This document shows positions 25,801-35,627 of a stretch of DNA of 64,000 nt, in pieces. Where the stretch lies: positions 16,484,820 to 16,548,819 of the forward strand of contig OY741285.1 in the NCBI GenBank assembly GCA_963514095.1. Direction: 5' to 3'. Position 1 is the stretch's first letter. Each line of letters opens with the position of its first letter. A program made the position numbers and the translations under genes. The notes under the pieces were generated by a model. That model was not told where the DNA came from and did not search any database. It worked only from the letters and a program-made list of their open reading frames with translations. This DNA comes from Eutrigla gurnardus. Lineage: Eukaryota > Chordata > Actinopteri > Perciformes > Triglidae.

Positions 25801-26750
25801 GGTGATTCTAGGAACAGAGCTTTAGGGGTGCTGAGCACCCAATGATCCCAAAAAATGTTCCCTTTACATAATTTGAACGTTATTTTGGAAGAACATTAGA
25901 ACTTTGAGGTAGGGGAAATCACTGTGACTTACTTGAATTCAAAACTTGAAATTAAATTGTATTCAAATTAAAAGCTAATGAGGTATAACAGGGGTGAACA
26001 GGGCAGGTGGGAGAGAGAGTGTGGATCATACCATACCATGATGGGGGGGGGGGGGGTGTATTGTATTTTTGTTGTTAAAATATAAAGTTTAAAGTAAATC
26101 AGAGTCATTTCTATGGTTTTTTGAACATGTTTAAGCTTATCAAACCTGACTTGCTTTTAAAAAAAACAACATGACTGTTATTTATATATTGCATTTATCT
26201 ATACAATATGTTTTTAGGGGTGCTGGGACTCAATTTGGGGCCCCTAAATTGCCCATAAATGGACTAGATACGCCTATGGGTGATGCTAACACAATTTTTT
26301 TTTGTTCCAGGTTATGATACCTTGAAAACATAGTCATGATAATTATATTATTTTCTGTCAATAGAGACCCTAAATCCTACAGACGGCTACTATAACTGTG
26401 TTTGGTGTCTAATCAAGCATTTCTTTGAGGCAGAGGATGACACTGGAGGATTTGGTTGAATGGCATCCTACTCCGGCCCTCCGTCACCTACACTGTCATT
26501 ACCAGCTCCTCCTGCAGAAAGTGGTCATTTCATCCGCTGGACCACAATTACAGTTTCACTCCAACCACTTAGAGGCTGCTCAAGGAGGAAAGCCTCTCAG
26601 CGATACGTTAGGAAGACCTGAGACACCTAGGAGTACAAATGTCTCTCTGATGACGTGTTTGTGTCGATCAGATTGTTTCTTTGCCGTAGGTTTCTTGAAT
26701 CTGGTCCAGATTGAGAACAAAACATCACCCGACCATGATTGTGTTAAATC
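25801..26750. other. Repeat-like non-coding DNA with a G run
   Basis: AGGGGTGCTG occurs near both 25829 and 26217 and may mark a decayed dispersed repeat, but a consistent inverted structure could not be set. A G run lies at about 26043-26056. The 121-codon ORF at 26425-26790 is unrecognised, with no splice or promoter support. Confidence 0.3.
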
Positions 26751-27400
26751 AGTGGCGGAAAAAGTACTCGGATCATTGACTTTGGTGTAGAAATAGTGTT
26801 ACAAGTAAAAGTCCTGCAAAAAAATATATAAATACTTTTCTTTCTATTCTTTATAACAAAATATTTTCTTCCTGTAAACCAAAAAAAAAAAACTTTTGCT
26901 CATGTGAGCTCGTACCAACCAATTTCAAACAAACTGCAGCTTTTAAGGATGTCCTCTGTAGCTCTGTGGCGCTACACTCTTAAGCCCGCCCACATTTTAG
27001 TGGTCCAATCACACACAAACTTTTTTTTTAAATCACCTCTTGTACACCGCTCGAATATTTAGTTTAAGTACAGAAGCTAAAGATGCTCCGACTTCATAGT
27101 TCCGTTGAGTAAAAGTACCAGCATCAAAATGTATTTAATTTTTTTTCTTCAGAATAATGCATATTGGATTATGATTATCTGTGCATGATTGTATAAACAT
27201 TAATATTGCAGCTGGTCAATTTGGAGCTATTTTCTCAAAATCCTGTATCGGAAATTCTCAAATAAAATTTAATGTAATAAAAAGTGCAATATTTGCCTCA
27301 GAATTGTATTGGAGTTCTTACATAGTGGTAGAAAATGAAAATACTTACATGTACTTCAAATGTTTTACTTTAGTACAACACTTGGGGAAATCTTCTTCCT
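26750..27400. mobile_element. Decayed teleost DNA-transposon MITE
   Basis: The start, AGTGGCGGAAAAAGTACTCGG, followed by phrases like TACAAGTAAAAGTCCTGCA and at the far end ACTTTAGTACAACACTTGGG, matches from memory a very common teleost non-autonomous DNA element. Its consensus begins CAGTGG and is rich in AGTAAAAGTA words. No intact right terminus or target duplication could be seen. Confidence 0.5.
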
Positions 27401-28210
27401 TATTATAATCGGATTCAACCTCCTGCCAGTGCACATCTGAGCATCTTTCTGATCACTTTTATCCCATAATTTCTCAGATTGGATCTCGTGCTTCTGCAGC
27501 TGGATGAATATGGATTTCTGCTCGAAGCCGAGGGCAAAGATTAAAAAAACATTTCAGTCACTGAATCTATGACTAACAGTAATTAATGATGAACATTTGT
27601 ATGCCATCAGAACTGTGTGTGTGCGTGTGTAGCTTCTGATCACCACACTGAACTTGCTTTACTACCGCTGTGCCCACAGACTTTCAATACATCTCATCGC
27701 CGTTCGACATCCAGTGTGCGTTCTAATGGGTGGGATGGATTCTCTGCAGAATACGAGACCGCTGCCTTGAATATAAAATCATTTAACGTAAATCGCTCTT
27801 AATAATATGCCATAAATTGGACCAATTACTATTATTTGTAACGGAAGCTTCTCCAATGGGTACTTCTGTTGAATTTTAATAATTTAATCTATATTATATA
27901 CTAGCCTTTTTGAATCAAGCCACTCAAGCTTTCTATCCCTTTAACATCAAATGTCATGCTTCTTCCCCCCTGTGTTATTACAGAGTCTGACAGCTGCTGC
28001 CAGAGGCCATGTTATTTCAAAAAATAATTAGATAGATGGGTCTTCTTTGAACTTTGGGCAGTTATTACATTGGAAAAGTTTTTAAAGAGGTTCCAGAGGG
28101 TTGAATTAACTTTTATAATAAATGTCTTTTGTTCTTTTTATTTTCTATTTTTTTACAAGATCATGAAAACAAGCAATGTCTATTTCCCTGAGTAAGACAG
28201 CATGCAGTAC
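27401..28210. other. Non-coding DNA
   Basis: AT-rich, with no recognised gene, element end or RNA. It ends at the Intruder element's TA target site. Confidence 0.4.
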
Positions 28211-28436
28211 TATATACAGTACAGACCAAAAGTTTGGACACACCTTCTCATTCAATGAGTTTCCTTTCTTTTCATGACTATTGACATTGTAGATTCACAC
28301 TGAAGGCATCAAAACTATGAATTAACACATGTGGAAATATGTACTTAACAAAAAAGTGTAAAACAACTGAAAATACGCCTTATATTCTAGTTTCTTCAAA
28401 GTAGCCACCTTTTGCTCTGATTACTGCTTTGCACAC

Positions 28437-30308
28437 AAGGGGCCCTAGTTTCGTAGACCAGCGCAGGGCGGCGCAGGGTGGCGCAGCCGGCGCAGTGCAA
28501 GTTTCGACCCGCGCAGCCTTGCGCACCGTCAGTTTGGCAGTTTGGTAGATCGCCTGCGCCAAGATGGGTGTGGCGGCGCAGCAGGGGGAGGCGTCACAGA
28601 TTCAGCTTGGCGTAGCGGAAGTTTCGTGGCAAAAAGCCTCGCCGAGACTGCGCTGAAAGCTCGCCAGCTCCAACCTAGTCTACTTTCGGCGCAAGGCGCA
28701 AGGCGTAAGGCGTAAATAAAGTCCATTCATTCAATGCGAATCACAGCTGGCGGAGTGGAAGTTTGGCTGACGGCGCGCAGTGCGCACACGTCACCGAGAC
28801 CTCACAGGCAGGTTTCCACAGTTCCAGGCACATTTAAATGCAATAAATAATGCCAACAAACACTATTTAATGCAACTAATAGAATCAACACGTGAATTTA
28901 TATCTATATAGATTGTCCCGTCACATCTGACGTCAGATCAAAGGCGGATGGCACGCGTAACGGAAACTCAGCCTCTCGGACCAAAACATCTCCCTCTCTC
29001 TCTCCTGTTTTTTATAATATCGGCATTGTTATTATTATGATACGCGCGCACAGCGCGTGATGAGCGTGGTGGGAGCGCCGGCGCTGCTTCTGTCATCGGG
29101 TTGTCAAGTGACGGAACTTGCACTGAACCTCCCCTAACGCATTAAAGGTGAGGAGAGGAGCTCATTTGATTGGTGAAGATCTGAATCGGCTGTGTTAATA
29201 GGCTTGTTTCGAATCAAGCATGCGCATGCATTTGCCTCGCAAAACAAGGCATTCTGGGAAAAAAAACGTCACAAATGCTGGTGATAACTTCCCTTTGCGA
29301 CATGTCACATGACTTTAAAAACTCGCGGTATCTCCAGGTACCTCCCTTCCCTTCGCATGCTTTTCTCTGCAGATGGTCTGAAATAAGTGCGGACATAAGA
29401 CACTCCCCTCAACGTTGCCCTAGTTGGTTAGAATTATCACGTGGTATTTCCCACGTGAGAAAATTCCTCAGCCTCCGTCAACAACGGGACTTCAAATGCC
29501 TCGGCTGGAGTTCGTCAGCGACGAAGAAAGCCAGCGCCACTGGGCAGGCCATATTCTTTGTGCAAAGTCCGTGAAGTTTCCCCTGGCGCGATATTTTTTG
29601 TTATGTATACAATTATTAATCAAGTTTAAATAAAAAAAAAAAAAAAAAAGGTCCGTGAAGTGCACCTGTGTCCGACTTGACGTGGTGAGAACTTGGCGTG
29701 TTTATGACGAGTTCCGGCGGATCCTCTCAAGTCTCGTGCATGCATCGGCGCAAATGCATGCGATCCGAAACGCGCCCAATGCCGATATTATAAAAAACAG
29801 GAGAGAGAGAGGGAGATGTTTTGGTCCGAGAGGCTGAGTTTCCGTTACACGTGCCATCCGCCTTTGATCTGACGTCAGATGTGACGGGACAATCTATATA
29901 GATATAAATTCATGTGTTGATTCAATTAGTTGCATTAAATAGTGTTTGTTGTGATTATTGATTGCATTTAAATGTGCCTGGAACTGTGGAAACCTGCCTG
30001 TGAGGTCTCGGTGACGTGTGCGCACTGCACGCCGTCAGCCAAACTTCCACTCCGCCAGCTGTGATTCGCATTGAATGAATGGACTTTATTTACGCCTTGT
30101 GCCTTGCGCCGAAAGTAGACCAGGTTGGAGCTGGCGAGCTTTCAGCGCAGTCTCGGCGAGGCTTTTTGCCACGAAACTTCCGCTACGCCAAGCTGAATCT
30201 GTGACGCCTCCCCCTGCTGCGCCGCCACACCCATCTTGGCGCAGGCGATCCACCAAACTGCCAAACTGACGGTGCGCAAGGCTGCGCGGGTCGAAACTTG
30301 CATTGCGC
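28437..30308. mobile_element. Nested long-inverted-repeat (fold-back) DNA element inside the Intruder left repeat
   Basis: A left arm at about 28440-29028 is repeated in inverted orientation at 29777-30308, with scattered differences only. The arms even give matching 60-codon open frames on opposite strands. The unique centre is about 750 bp. The left terminus reads GGGGCCCTAGTTTCGTAGAC and is followed by GGCGCAG-type subrepeats. The right arm stops about 60 bp before the matching terminus, so the right end is deleted. No transposase is encoded. The class is uncertain. Confidence 0.8.
29029..29776. other. Central spacer of the nested inverted-repeat element
   Basis: It lies between the two arms. 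The ORFs here are unrecognised. A run of about 20 A's ends at about 29649, which may mark an old retroposed insert. No catalytic motif of a transposase is visible. Confidence 0.5.
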
Positions 30309-30456
30309 ATTTTCACTTCACAGGTGTGCCCTGTCAGGTTCAATAAGTGGGATTTCTTGCCTTATAAATGGGGTTGGGACCATCAGTTGTGTTGTGCAGA
30401 AGTCAGGTGGATACACAGCTGATAGTCCCACTGAATAGACTGTTAGAATTTGTATT

Positions 30457-31509
30457 ATGGCAAGAAAAAAGCAGCTAAGTAAAGAAAGACGAGTGGCCAT
30501 CATTACTCTTAGAAATGAAGGTCAGTCAGTCCGAAAAATTGGGAAAACTTTGAAAGTGTCCCCAAGTGCAGTCGCAAAAACCATCAAGCGCTACAAAGAA
30601 ACTGGCTCACATGAGGACCACCCCAGGAAAGGAAGACCAAGAGTCACCTCTGCTGCGGAGGATAAGTTCATCCGAGTCACCAGCCTCAGAAATCGCAGGT
30701 TAACAGCAGCTCAGATTAGAGACCAGGTCAATGCCACACAGAGTTCTAGCAGCAGACACATCTCTAGAACAACTGTTAAGAGGAGACTGTGTGAATCAGG
30801 CCTTCATGGTAGAATAGCTGCTAGGAAACCACTGCTAAGGACAGGCAACAAACAGAAGAGACTTGTTTGGGCTAAAGAACACAAGGAATGGACATTAGAC
30901 CAGTGGAAATCTGTGCTTTGGTCTGATGAGTCCAAATTTGAGATCTTTGGTTCCAACCACCGTGTGTTTGTGCGACGCAGAAAAGGTGAACGAATGGACT
31001 CTACATGCCTGGTTCCCACCGTGAAGCATGGAGGAGGAGGTGTGATGGTTTGGGGGTGCTTTGCTGGTGACACTGTTGGGGATTTATTCAAAATTGAAGG
31101 CATACTGAACCAGCATGGCTACCACAGCATCTTACAGCGGCATGCTATTCCATCCGGTTTGCGTTTAGTTGGACCATCATTTATTTTTCAACAGGACAAT
31201 GACCCCAAACACACCTCCAGGCTGTGTAAGGGCTATTTGACCAAGAAGGAGTGTGATGGGGTGCTGCGCCAGATGACCTGGCCTCCACAGTCACCGGACC
31301 TGAACCCAATCGAGATGGTTTGGGGTGAGCTGGACCGCAGAGTGAAGGCAAAAGGGCCAACAAGTGCTAAGCATCTCTGGGAACTCCTTCAAGACTGTTG
31401 GAAGACCATTTCAGGTGACTACCTCTTGAAGCTCATCAAGAGAATGCCAAGAGTGTGCGAAGCAGTAATCAAAGCAAAAGGTGGCTACTTTGAAGAACCT
31501 AGAATATAA
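30457..31509 (+). CDS. Tc1/mariner transposase of the DD38E (Intruder) group, intact 350 residues
   Basis: A single uninterrupted frame from ATG to TAA. The N-terminal half carries two helix-turn-helix segments (paired-like, about residues 8-50 and 66-115) that bind the terminal repeats, linked by an AT-hook-like GRPR at residues 59-62. The DDE catalytic domain shows Asp157 (LWSDESKFE), Asp247 (FQQDNDPKHTS) and Glu286 (SPDLNPIEMVWGEL). A glycine-rich box (HGGGGVMVWGCF) sits at about 191-202. The spacing between the second Asp and the Glu is 38 residues, against 34 in ordinary Tc1/Sleeping Beauty relatives. That is the hallmark of the published Intruder family. The protein would cut and paste the element at TA sites. 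All three catalytic residues are present and no stop or frameshift is seen. Activity is not shown, and the broken left repeat may prevent mobilisation of this copy. Confidence 0.95.
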   Translation: MARKKQLSKERRVAIITLRNEGQSVRKIGKTLKVSPSAVAKTIKRYKETGSHEDHPRKGRPRVTSAAEDKFIRVTSLRNRRLTAAQIRDQVNATQSSSSRHISRTTVKRRLCESGLHGRIAARKPLLRTGNKQKRLVWAKEHKEWTLDQWKSVLWSDESKFEIFGSNHRVFVRRRKGERMDSTCLVPTVKHGGGGVMVWGCFAGDTVGDLFKIEGILNQHGYHSILQRHAIPSGLRLVGPSFIFQQDNDPKHTSRLCKGYLTKKECDGVLRQMTWPPQSPDLNPIEMVWGELDRRVKAKGPTSAKHLWELLQDCWKTISGDYLLKLIKRMPRVCEAVIKAKGGYFEEPRI

Positions 31510-31667
31510 GACATATTTTCAGTTGTTTCACACTTTTTTGTTAAGTATATATTTCCACATGTGTTAATTCATAGTTTTGATGCCTTCAGCGTGAATCTAC
31601 AATTTTCATAGTCATGAAAATATACTCTTTGAATGAGAAGGTGTGTCCAAACTTTTGGTCTGTACTG

Positions 31668-31718
<51 letters not shown>
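31668..31718. repeat. (TA)n microsatellite at the Intruder right end
   Basis: A TA array directly abuts the TA target site of the element. Either the element inserted into it or the array grew from the target. Confidence 0.9.
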
Positions 31719-31720
<2 letters not shown>

Positions 31721-32019
31721 TTCTGGGAACTCCATAGAACCGGTATTATTCCAGATTAGTTTTCTGAGTAGATTGTTCGCCGCATAAGGACAGTCTTTTT
31801 TTTAAGGAACCATGGCGATCTACCGAAGCCCAGGGAGGGAAGTGGTAAAAAAAATATTCTGGTGATCCATTTTCTATGTCTCAGTTCAAGGAATTCTAAA
31901 GAACAGGTTTATTTATTTATTATTTTTTTAATTACTCGGTAACTGGTATTTACCAAAATTCAGATACCACGTGAATGCAGCATATGTGTATCACAACCAT
32001 TCTATTTGTAGGGGATATA

Positions 32020-32199
32020 CCCCGCCCACTCGTTGGCTCCACGTGCAGGTGTGTCACGTGATACCGCTAACGGTAACCGCTCCATGTATGCTCATTAGCG
32101 CTACCTAGAGGTGTTGCTTCGGGGACAAGCGCTTGAATCAACTCGGCGTTTTTTCCCTCCCCAAATTATGGAATGGGAGAAAATATGACCGCTGATCAG
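32020..32199 (+). other. Possible promoter and first exon of an unidentified gene
   Basis: A locally CpG-containing stretch has GGGGATATACCCCGCCCACT, an E-box CACGTG (in GTGTCACGTGATA) and GGTAACCG. It is followed by a pyrimidine tract, two ATGs and the donor GATCAG|GTAAAA at 32199/32200. The first ATG (about 32169) opens only six codons; a second, ATGACCGCTGATCAG, reaches the donor in frame. The next acceptor (TTTATGGACAG) at 33945 joins in frame. I cannot name the product. It could be a chance arrangement. Confidence 0.3.
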
Positions 32200-32439
32200 G
32201 TAAAAATGTGCTAATGTTACTTCAAAACAACTGAAACTAGCAAATATGTTTGGCTATCCACTGCTGCTAGCAAAATAGCATATTGAACATCTAGCTTGTG
32301 GCTAGCAATTCCTTTTCATTTTATCACTCATTACTCTGTCCAACATGTGACTTGATACTGTAGTTGTGAATGTGTAGTCTCACACATTTAACAAATAAAA
32401 ATTAAAATAGACTGACATTTAGCAGACAATTCTGTACAG

Positions 32440-32742
32440 ATACTTGTGTTCAAAAAGACTGGTAAACATTGAAGTACTGGTTAAACTTCTTTACTCAAGT
32501 AAAAGTCAAAAGATATGGCTCTGAAAAGTATAAACTAAAAAATATCCCTATGAAGGACAAATCGATGATTCCCCTCAAAAGCATTCAAATTAAAGTAAGG
32601 AGCCAGGTTTGAAAATGTCGGAGTTGGATGTTTGAAGTTGTTAGAAAAATAAATACTCAAGTAAAGTGCAGATACCTGAAAATTCTACTTAAGTACAGTA
32701 ACAAAGTATTTGTAGCCTACTTTGTTACTTCCCAACTCTGAC
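32440..32742. mobile_element. Decayed teleost DNA-transposon MITE
   Basis: Phrases such as ACTCAAGTAAAAGT, TACTTAAGTACAGTAAC and the terminal GTTACTTCCCAACTCTG match, from memory, the right end of a very common teleost non-autonomous element. The left end is eroded and no target duplication was found. It lies in the intron of the putative gene at 32.1 kb. Confidence 0.55.
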
Positions 32743-32804
32743 AGTAAATTGTAATTTGACATATCCTCTTGTGTAATAAATAGTAATAATTTTATATATA
32801 TATA

Positions 32805-33060
32805 ATAATCCATCCATTGTCTACCGCTTATCCTGTATTCAGGGTCACGGGGGGGGGGGGGGGGGGGGGGGGGGAGCAATTTAGAGTCACCAATGAACCT
32901 ATCCCCATCCTGCATGTCTTTGGACTGTGGGAGGAAGCCGGAGAACCCGGAGAGAACCCACGCTTACACGGGGAGAACATGCAAACTCCACACAGAAGGA
33001 ACCCGGGAATCGAACTCAGGACCCTCTTGAGGTTAGGCGACAGTGCTACCCACTACACCA
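32805..33060 (+). repeat. Dispersed teleost retroelement-type repeat with an internal G26 run
   Basis: Phrases such as CCATCCATTGTCTACCGCTT, CATGTCTTTGGACTGTGGGA, GAACATGCAAACTCCACACA and CACTACACCACCGTGC are the well-known text of an abundant fish repeat, probably a LINE 3' end or its SINE-like derivative. A 26-base G run at 32849-32874 replaces part of it. It is truncated relative to what I remember. Confidence 0.7.
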
Positions 33061-33123
33061 CCGTGCAGCATATATAATTATATAAATATATATATATATA
33101 TATAATTATATATGCTGCACGGT
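33060..33123. repeat. Palindromic tail: near-perfect hairpin around (TA)n
   Basis: ACCGTGCAGCATATATAATT at the left is matched by AATTATATATGCTGCACGGT at the right across an AT core. The end of the preceding repeat is thus mirrored as an inverted copy. It would form a long AT-rich cruciform. Confidence 0.8.
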
Positions 33124-33945
33124 TTATGTTAAAAGTATCTTAAGCAAGGAATGTATCAAATATCAATAATTTCTCTAATCCAGTTTGCAAAGGTACAGAG
33201 CTGGAGGCTGAGGAACACGTTACCATGTGTCAGTACTGCAGTCTCCATCTAAATGTGATGTTAACTGCACTATAAATCTGGTATACTGGAAGGCTGCCAG
33301 AGTTGTTTGCTGTTTTTGCATCGATTTGAATGACTAACATCCATTAACAGTAATATATTAGAATGTTTTACACAACAGATGGCGAACATGAGCGCTACAT
33401 ATATTTAATAAATGCCTCACTGTTATTGTGTGTACACTACAGCAATGAGGCTCCACTGGGAATCCAAATATTATAGGTCCTTAATTGAGATTAGGGGTAT
33501 AGCGGTGCAGTGCCAAATCTCTGGGCCTCAGCAGCCTCTAAGATTTCACACCTGGATCTGGTTTATAATAACAAGCTGCTGCATCACCATATCGTAATGA
33601 AATTGACTATATACTGTATGGCTTACAGTATAAGTTACCAGAGCATGGCAGCAGTAAATATAGAACAATGCTAACAATGCCTTATGCGGACTGTTTGACT
33701 GTTTCTCTGTTTGATCTTGGTGAAACTGACTAGGAGCCAGTGCTCTTTGGCTGTTTCAGTGGAACACAATACCTCTTAAAAGAATACAATATATAAACTA
33801 AGGTCAAACTTCCTCATAAAGTGTTTGTATTATGATATTCTTGGTGATGTTGTTATAGACACCTACTTTAATTCATTAGCCATTGTTGTTAACATGGTAG
33901 TGGTTTTTAATGCTTATTGAATCATTTATTTACGTTTATGGACAG
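33124..33945. other. AT-rich DNA, possible intron
   Basis: No recognised exon or element. If the putative gene at 32.1 kb is real, this is part of its first intron, which ends at the acceptor at 33945. Confidence 0.3.
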
Positions 33946-33995
33946 ATGAACGGGAGCTGCTATGGGCCAGTCAAAGTCAAGACACCAGCATTACG
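33946..33995 (+). CDS. Putative 50-bp coding exon of an unidentified gene
   Basis: The acceptor TTTATGGACAG and the donor CG|GTAAGA bound a short exon. Two readings are open. Spliced in frame to the ATG at the end of the 32.1-kb exon it reads MTADQMNGSCYGPVKVKTPA. Starting at its own ATG at 33962 it reads MGQSKSRHQHY, which would place a glycine at position 2, as in N-myristoylated proteins. I recognise neither. No later exon could be assigned, so this is a weak prediction based on splice signals and open frames only. Confidence 0.25.
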
Positions 33996-34670
33996 GTAAG
34001 ACCTTAACTCTACCCCAGAGTTCACAGCTTCAGTAGAGGAAACATCGATTGTTTCATGGTAAATTACAACATTCCTCTTTTTTCATAATGTGGGACTGCT
34101 TTCATGTGTTACTGTGACATCCTGACTGGATGGCCCCAGCAGTGAGATGACAGATAATGAGGGAGAGTTGCAATAGCGGTTTAAGGTGTGTCTTGATCCC
34201 AAAGCCATGGGGCCATGCTGTTCTAGTATGAGCTTGATTATTGCACCTTATTAAAAAGCTCTTACTATGTCACCGCATGCTCCAGATCTAATCGTTTTTT
34301 TTTTTTGCCTTCCTCATCAAACTGGAAAGATCGAGGCTGAAATTATAAAGATATTTTTAGTCATATTGCCCAGCTAGACAGTTTTGGTGTAATGAGCCGT
34401 GTGATGGAATAGGATTGGATGACAGCACAAAATTAGGTTTTGATCTAATACGATACCAATGCTTTTTTATTAGTAAGTGCATTAGTCATAAGTGATCAGT
34501 GACACAACAGCAGTGGAGAAGCTGATCTAATCACTATAGTCAGAAGGTTAAAACACTTTGTTCTAGGCTGTTTTCATTCACTGCTATAATTTATATCTAC
34601 AAAAAGGAATGCAACATAATTCTTACAGCAATGTAAGAAAATGTAATCATGAGCCTGGACGTGCAGGGCT
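33996..34670. other. Non-coding DNA
   Basis: AT-rich, no element or exon recognised. Confidence 0.35.
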
Positions 34671-34675
34671 GCCGC

Positions 34676-35353
34676 TTAGGAGGTCAGAACAGAGAAGAGT
34701 CTGGACTTTGCTGAGCGACATTTGTTTGATTTCAGCGATGGTGGTACCAGCCGGCCAGCTGAAGTAGAGGAGCGAAGTGCTTGCGTCAGGGTGTGTGGTT
34801 TGACCAGTGTTTGAAGGTAGATGGGTGCCGTTCCATTGATGGCCCTGAAGGCCAGTGTCATCGTCTTGAATTGGATGCGTGCTGCAACAGGGAGCCAGTG
34901 GAGGTCACGGAGGAGGGGGGTCACATGGGAGAATTTGGGTAGATTGAAGATAAGGCGTGCTGCAGCGTTCTGGATACGCTGCAATGGTTTAATCGCAGAG
35001 GCCGGGAGTCCAGCCAGGAGAGAGTTGCAGTAGTAAAGGCGGGAGATCACCAGTGCTTGGACCAGGAGTTGCGTTGCATCCTTTGTGAGGAGGGTCCGAA
35101 TCCTGATATTGTAGAGGGCAAATCTGCAGGATCGGGCCACAGCAGTGATGTTGGGGGTGCAGGATAGTTGGTCATCGAGGATTACACCCAGGTTCCTCGC
35201 AGTTGAGGAAGGTAATACTGTGATGCCCTCGACAGTGACCGACCATGGGAGGGCAGTCTTTCCCCGGGATGAAGAGGAGTTTGGTTTTATGCAGGTTAAG
35301 CTTGAAACTACGGTTCTTATTTTCAGGTAATTATACACACAAAAAGAAAACAT
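34676..35353 (-). pseudogene. LINE (L2-like) reverse-transcriptase C-terminal fragment
   Basis: A 225-codon open frame on the minus strand. The sequence shows NLGVILDDQLSCTPNI, RTLLTKDATQLLVQALVISR, YYCNSLLAGLPASAIKPLQR, IQNAAARLIFNLPKFSHVTP, LHWLPVAARIQFKTM and the terminal LRSSTSAGRLVPPSL. These are the thumb and C-terminal region of teleost L2/CR1-group retrotransposon ORF2. The palm motif (YADD type) and endonuclease domain are absent, so it is 5'-truncated, as most LINE copies are. It has stayed open over 225 codons, so it is fairly young. A stop follows shortly after the conserved end. Confidence 0.85.
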
Positions 35354-35627
35354 ACTTATTAGTATTAGATTTCATTTTTGCCAATAGATCCCTCTAAATG
35401 CTACACACTAGTAAGTAAGTAAATAAGTAACTTAGTAAAACATTTTTATATAGCGCTTTTCGCAGATAAATTCACAAAGTGCTTCACAATAAACAAAATG
35501 CAGATAAAACCAAATAAAAATGTTATAATAAAAATAAGTATGACATGTATACAATATACACACAAAACATGAAATTAAAGATGGGGACAGAGGACTACCC
35601 AAAAGCCAGCTTAAATAAGTGTCTTAA

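Larger units (their letters stand above)
28217..31667 (+). mobile_element. Intruder (DD38E) Tc1-like transposon with long terminal inverted repeats, interrupted by a nested element
   Basis: The left end CAGTACAGACCAAAAGTTTG and the right end (CAAACTTTTGGTCTGTACTG) are exact inverted repeats flanked by TA at 28215-28216 and 31668-31669, as in Tc1/mariner elements. The inverted similarity continues for about 220 bp: 28217-28436 matches the reverse complement of about 31448-31667. It therefore includes the last roughly 20 codons of the transposase, whose C-terminus can be read backwards in the left repeat. At 28437 the left repeat is broken by a second element; Intruder-type sequence resumes at about 30309 and leads into the transposase gene. 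Without the insertion the element would be about 1.6 kb. Confidence 0.9.

Noticed and set aside
26425..26790. 121-codon plus-strand ORF
   Set aside because: No recognised domain and no splice or promoter context. It runs into the repeat at 26750.
28529..28726. Matching roughly 65-codon ORFs on opposite strands (also 30075-30269)
   Set aside because: They are identical because they lie in the two arms of an inverted-repeat element. No domain is recognised, so they are not called genes.
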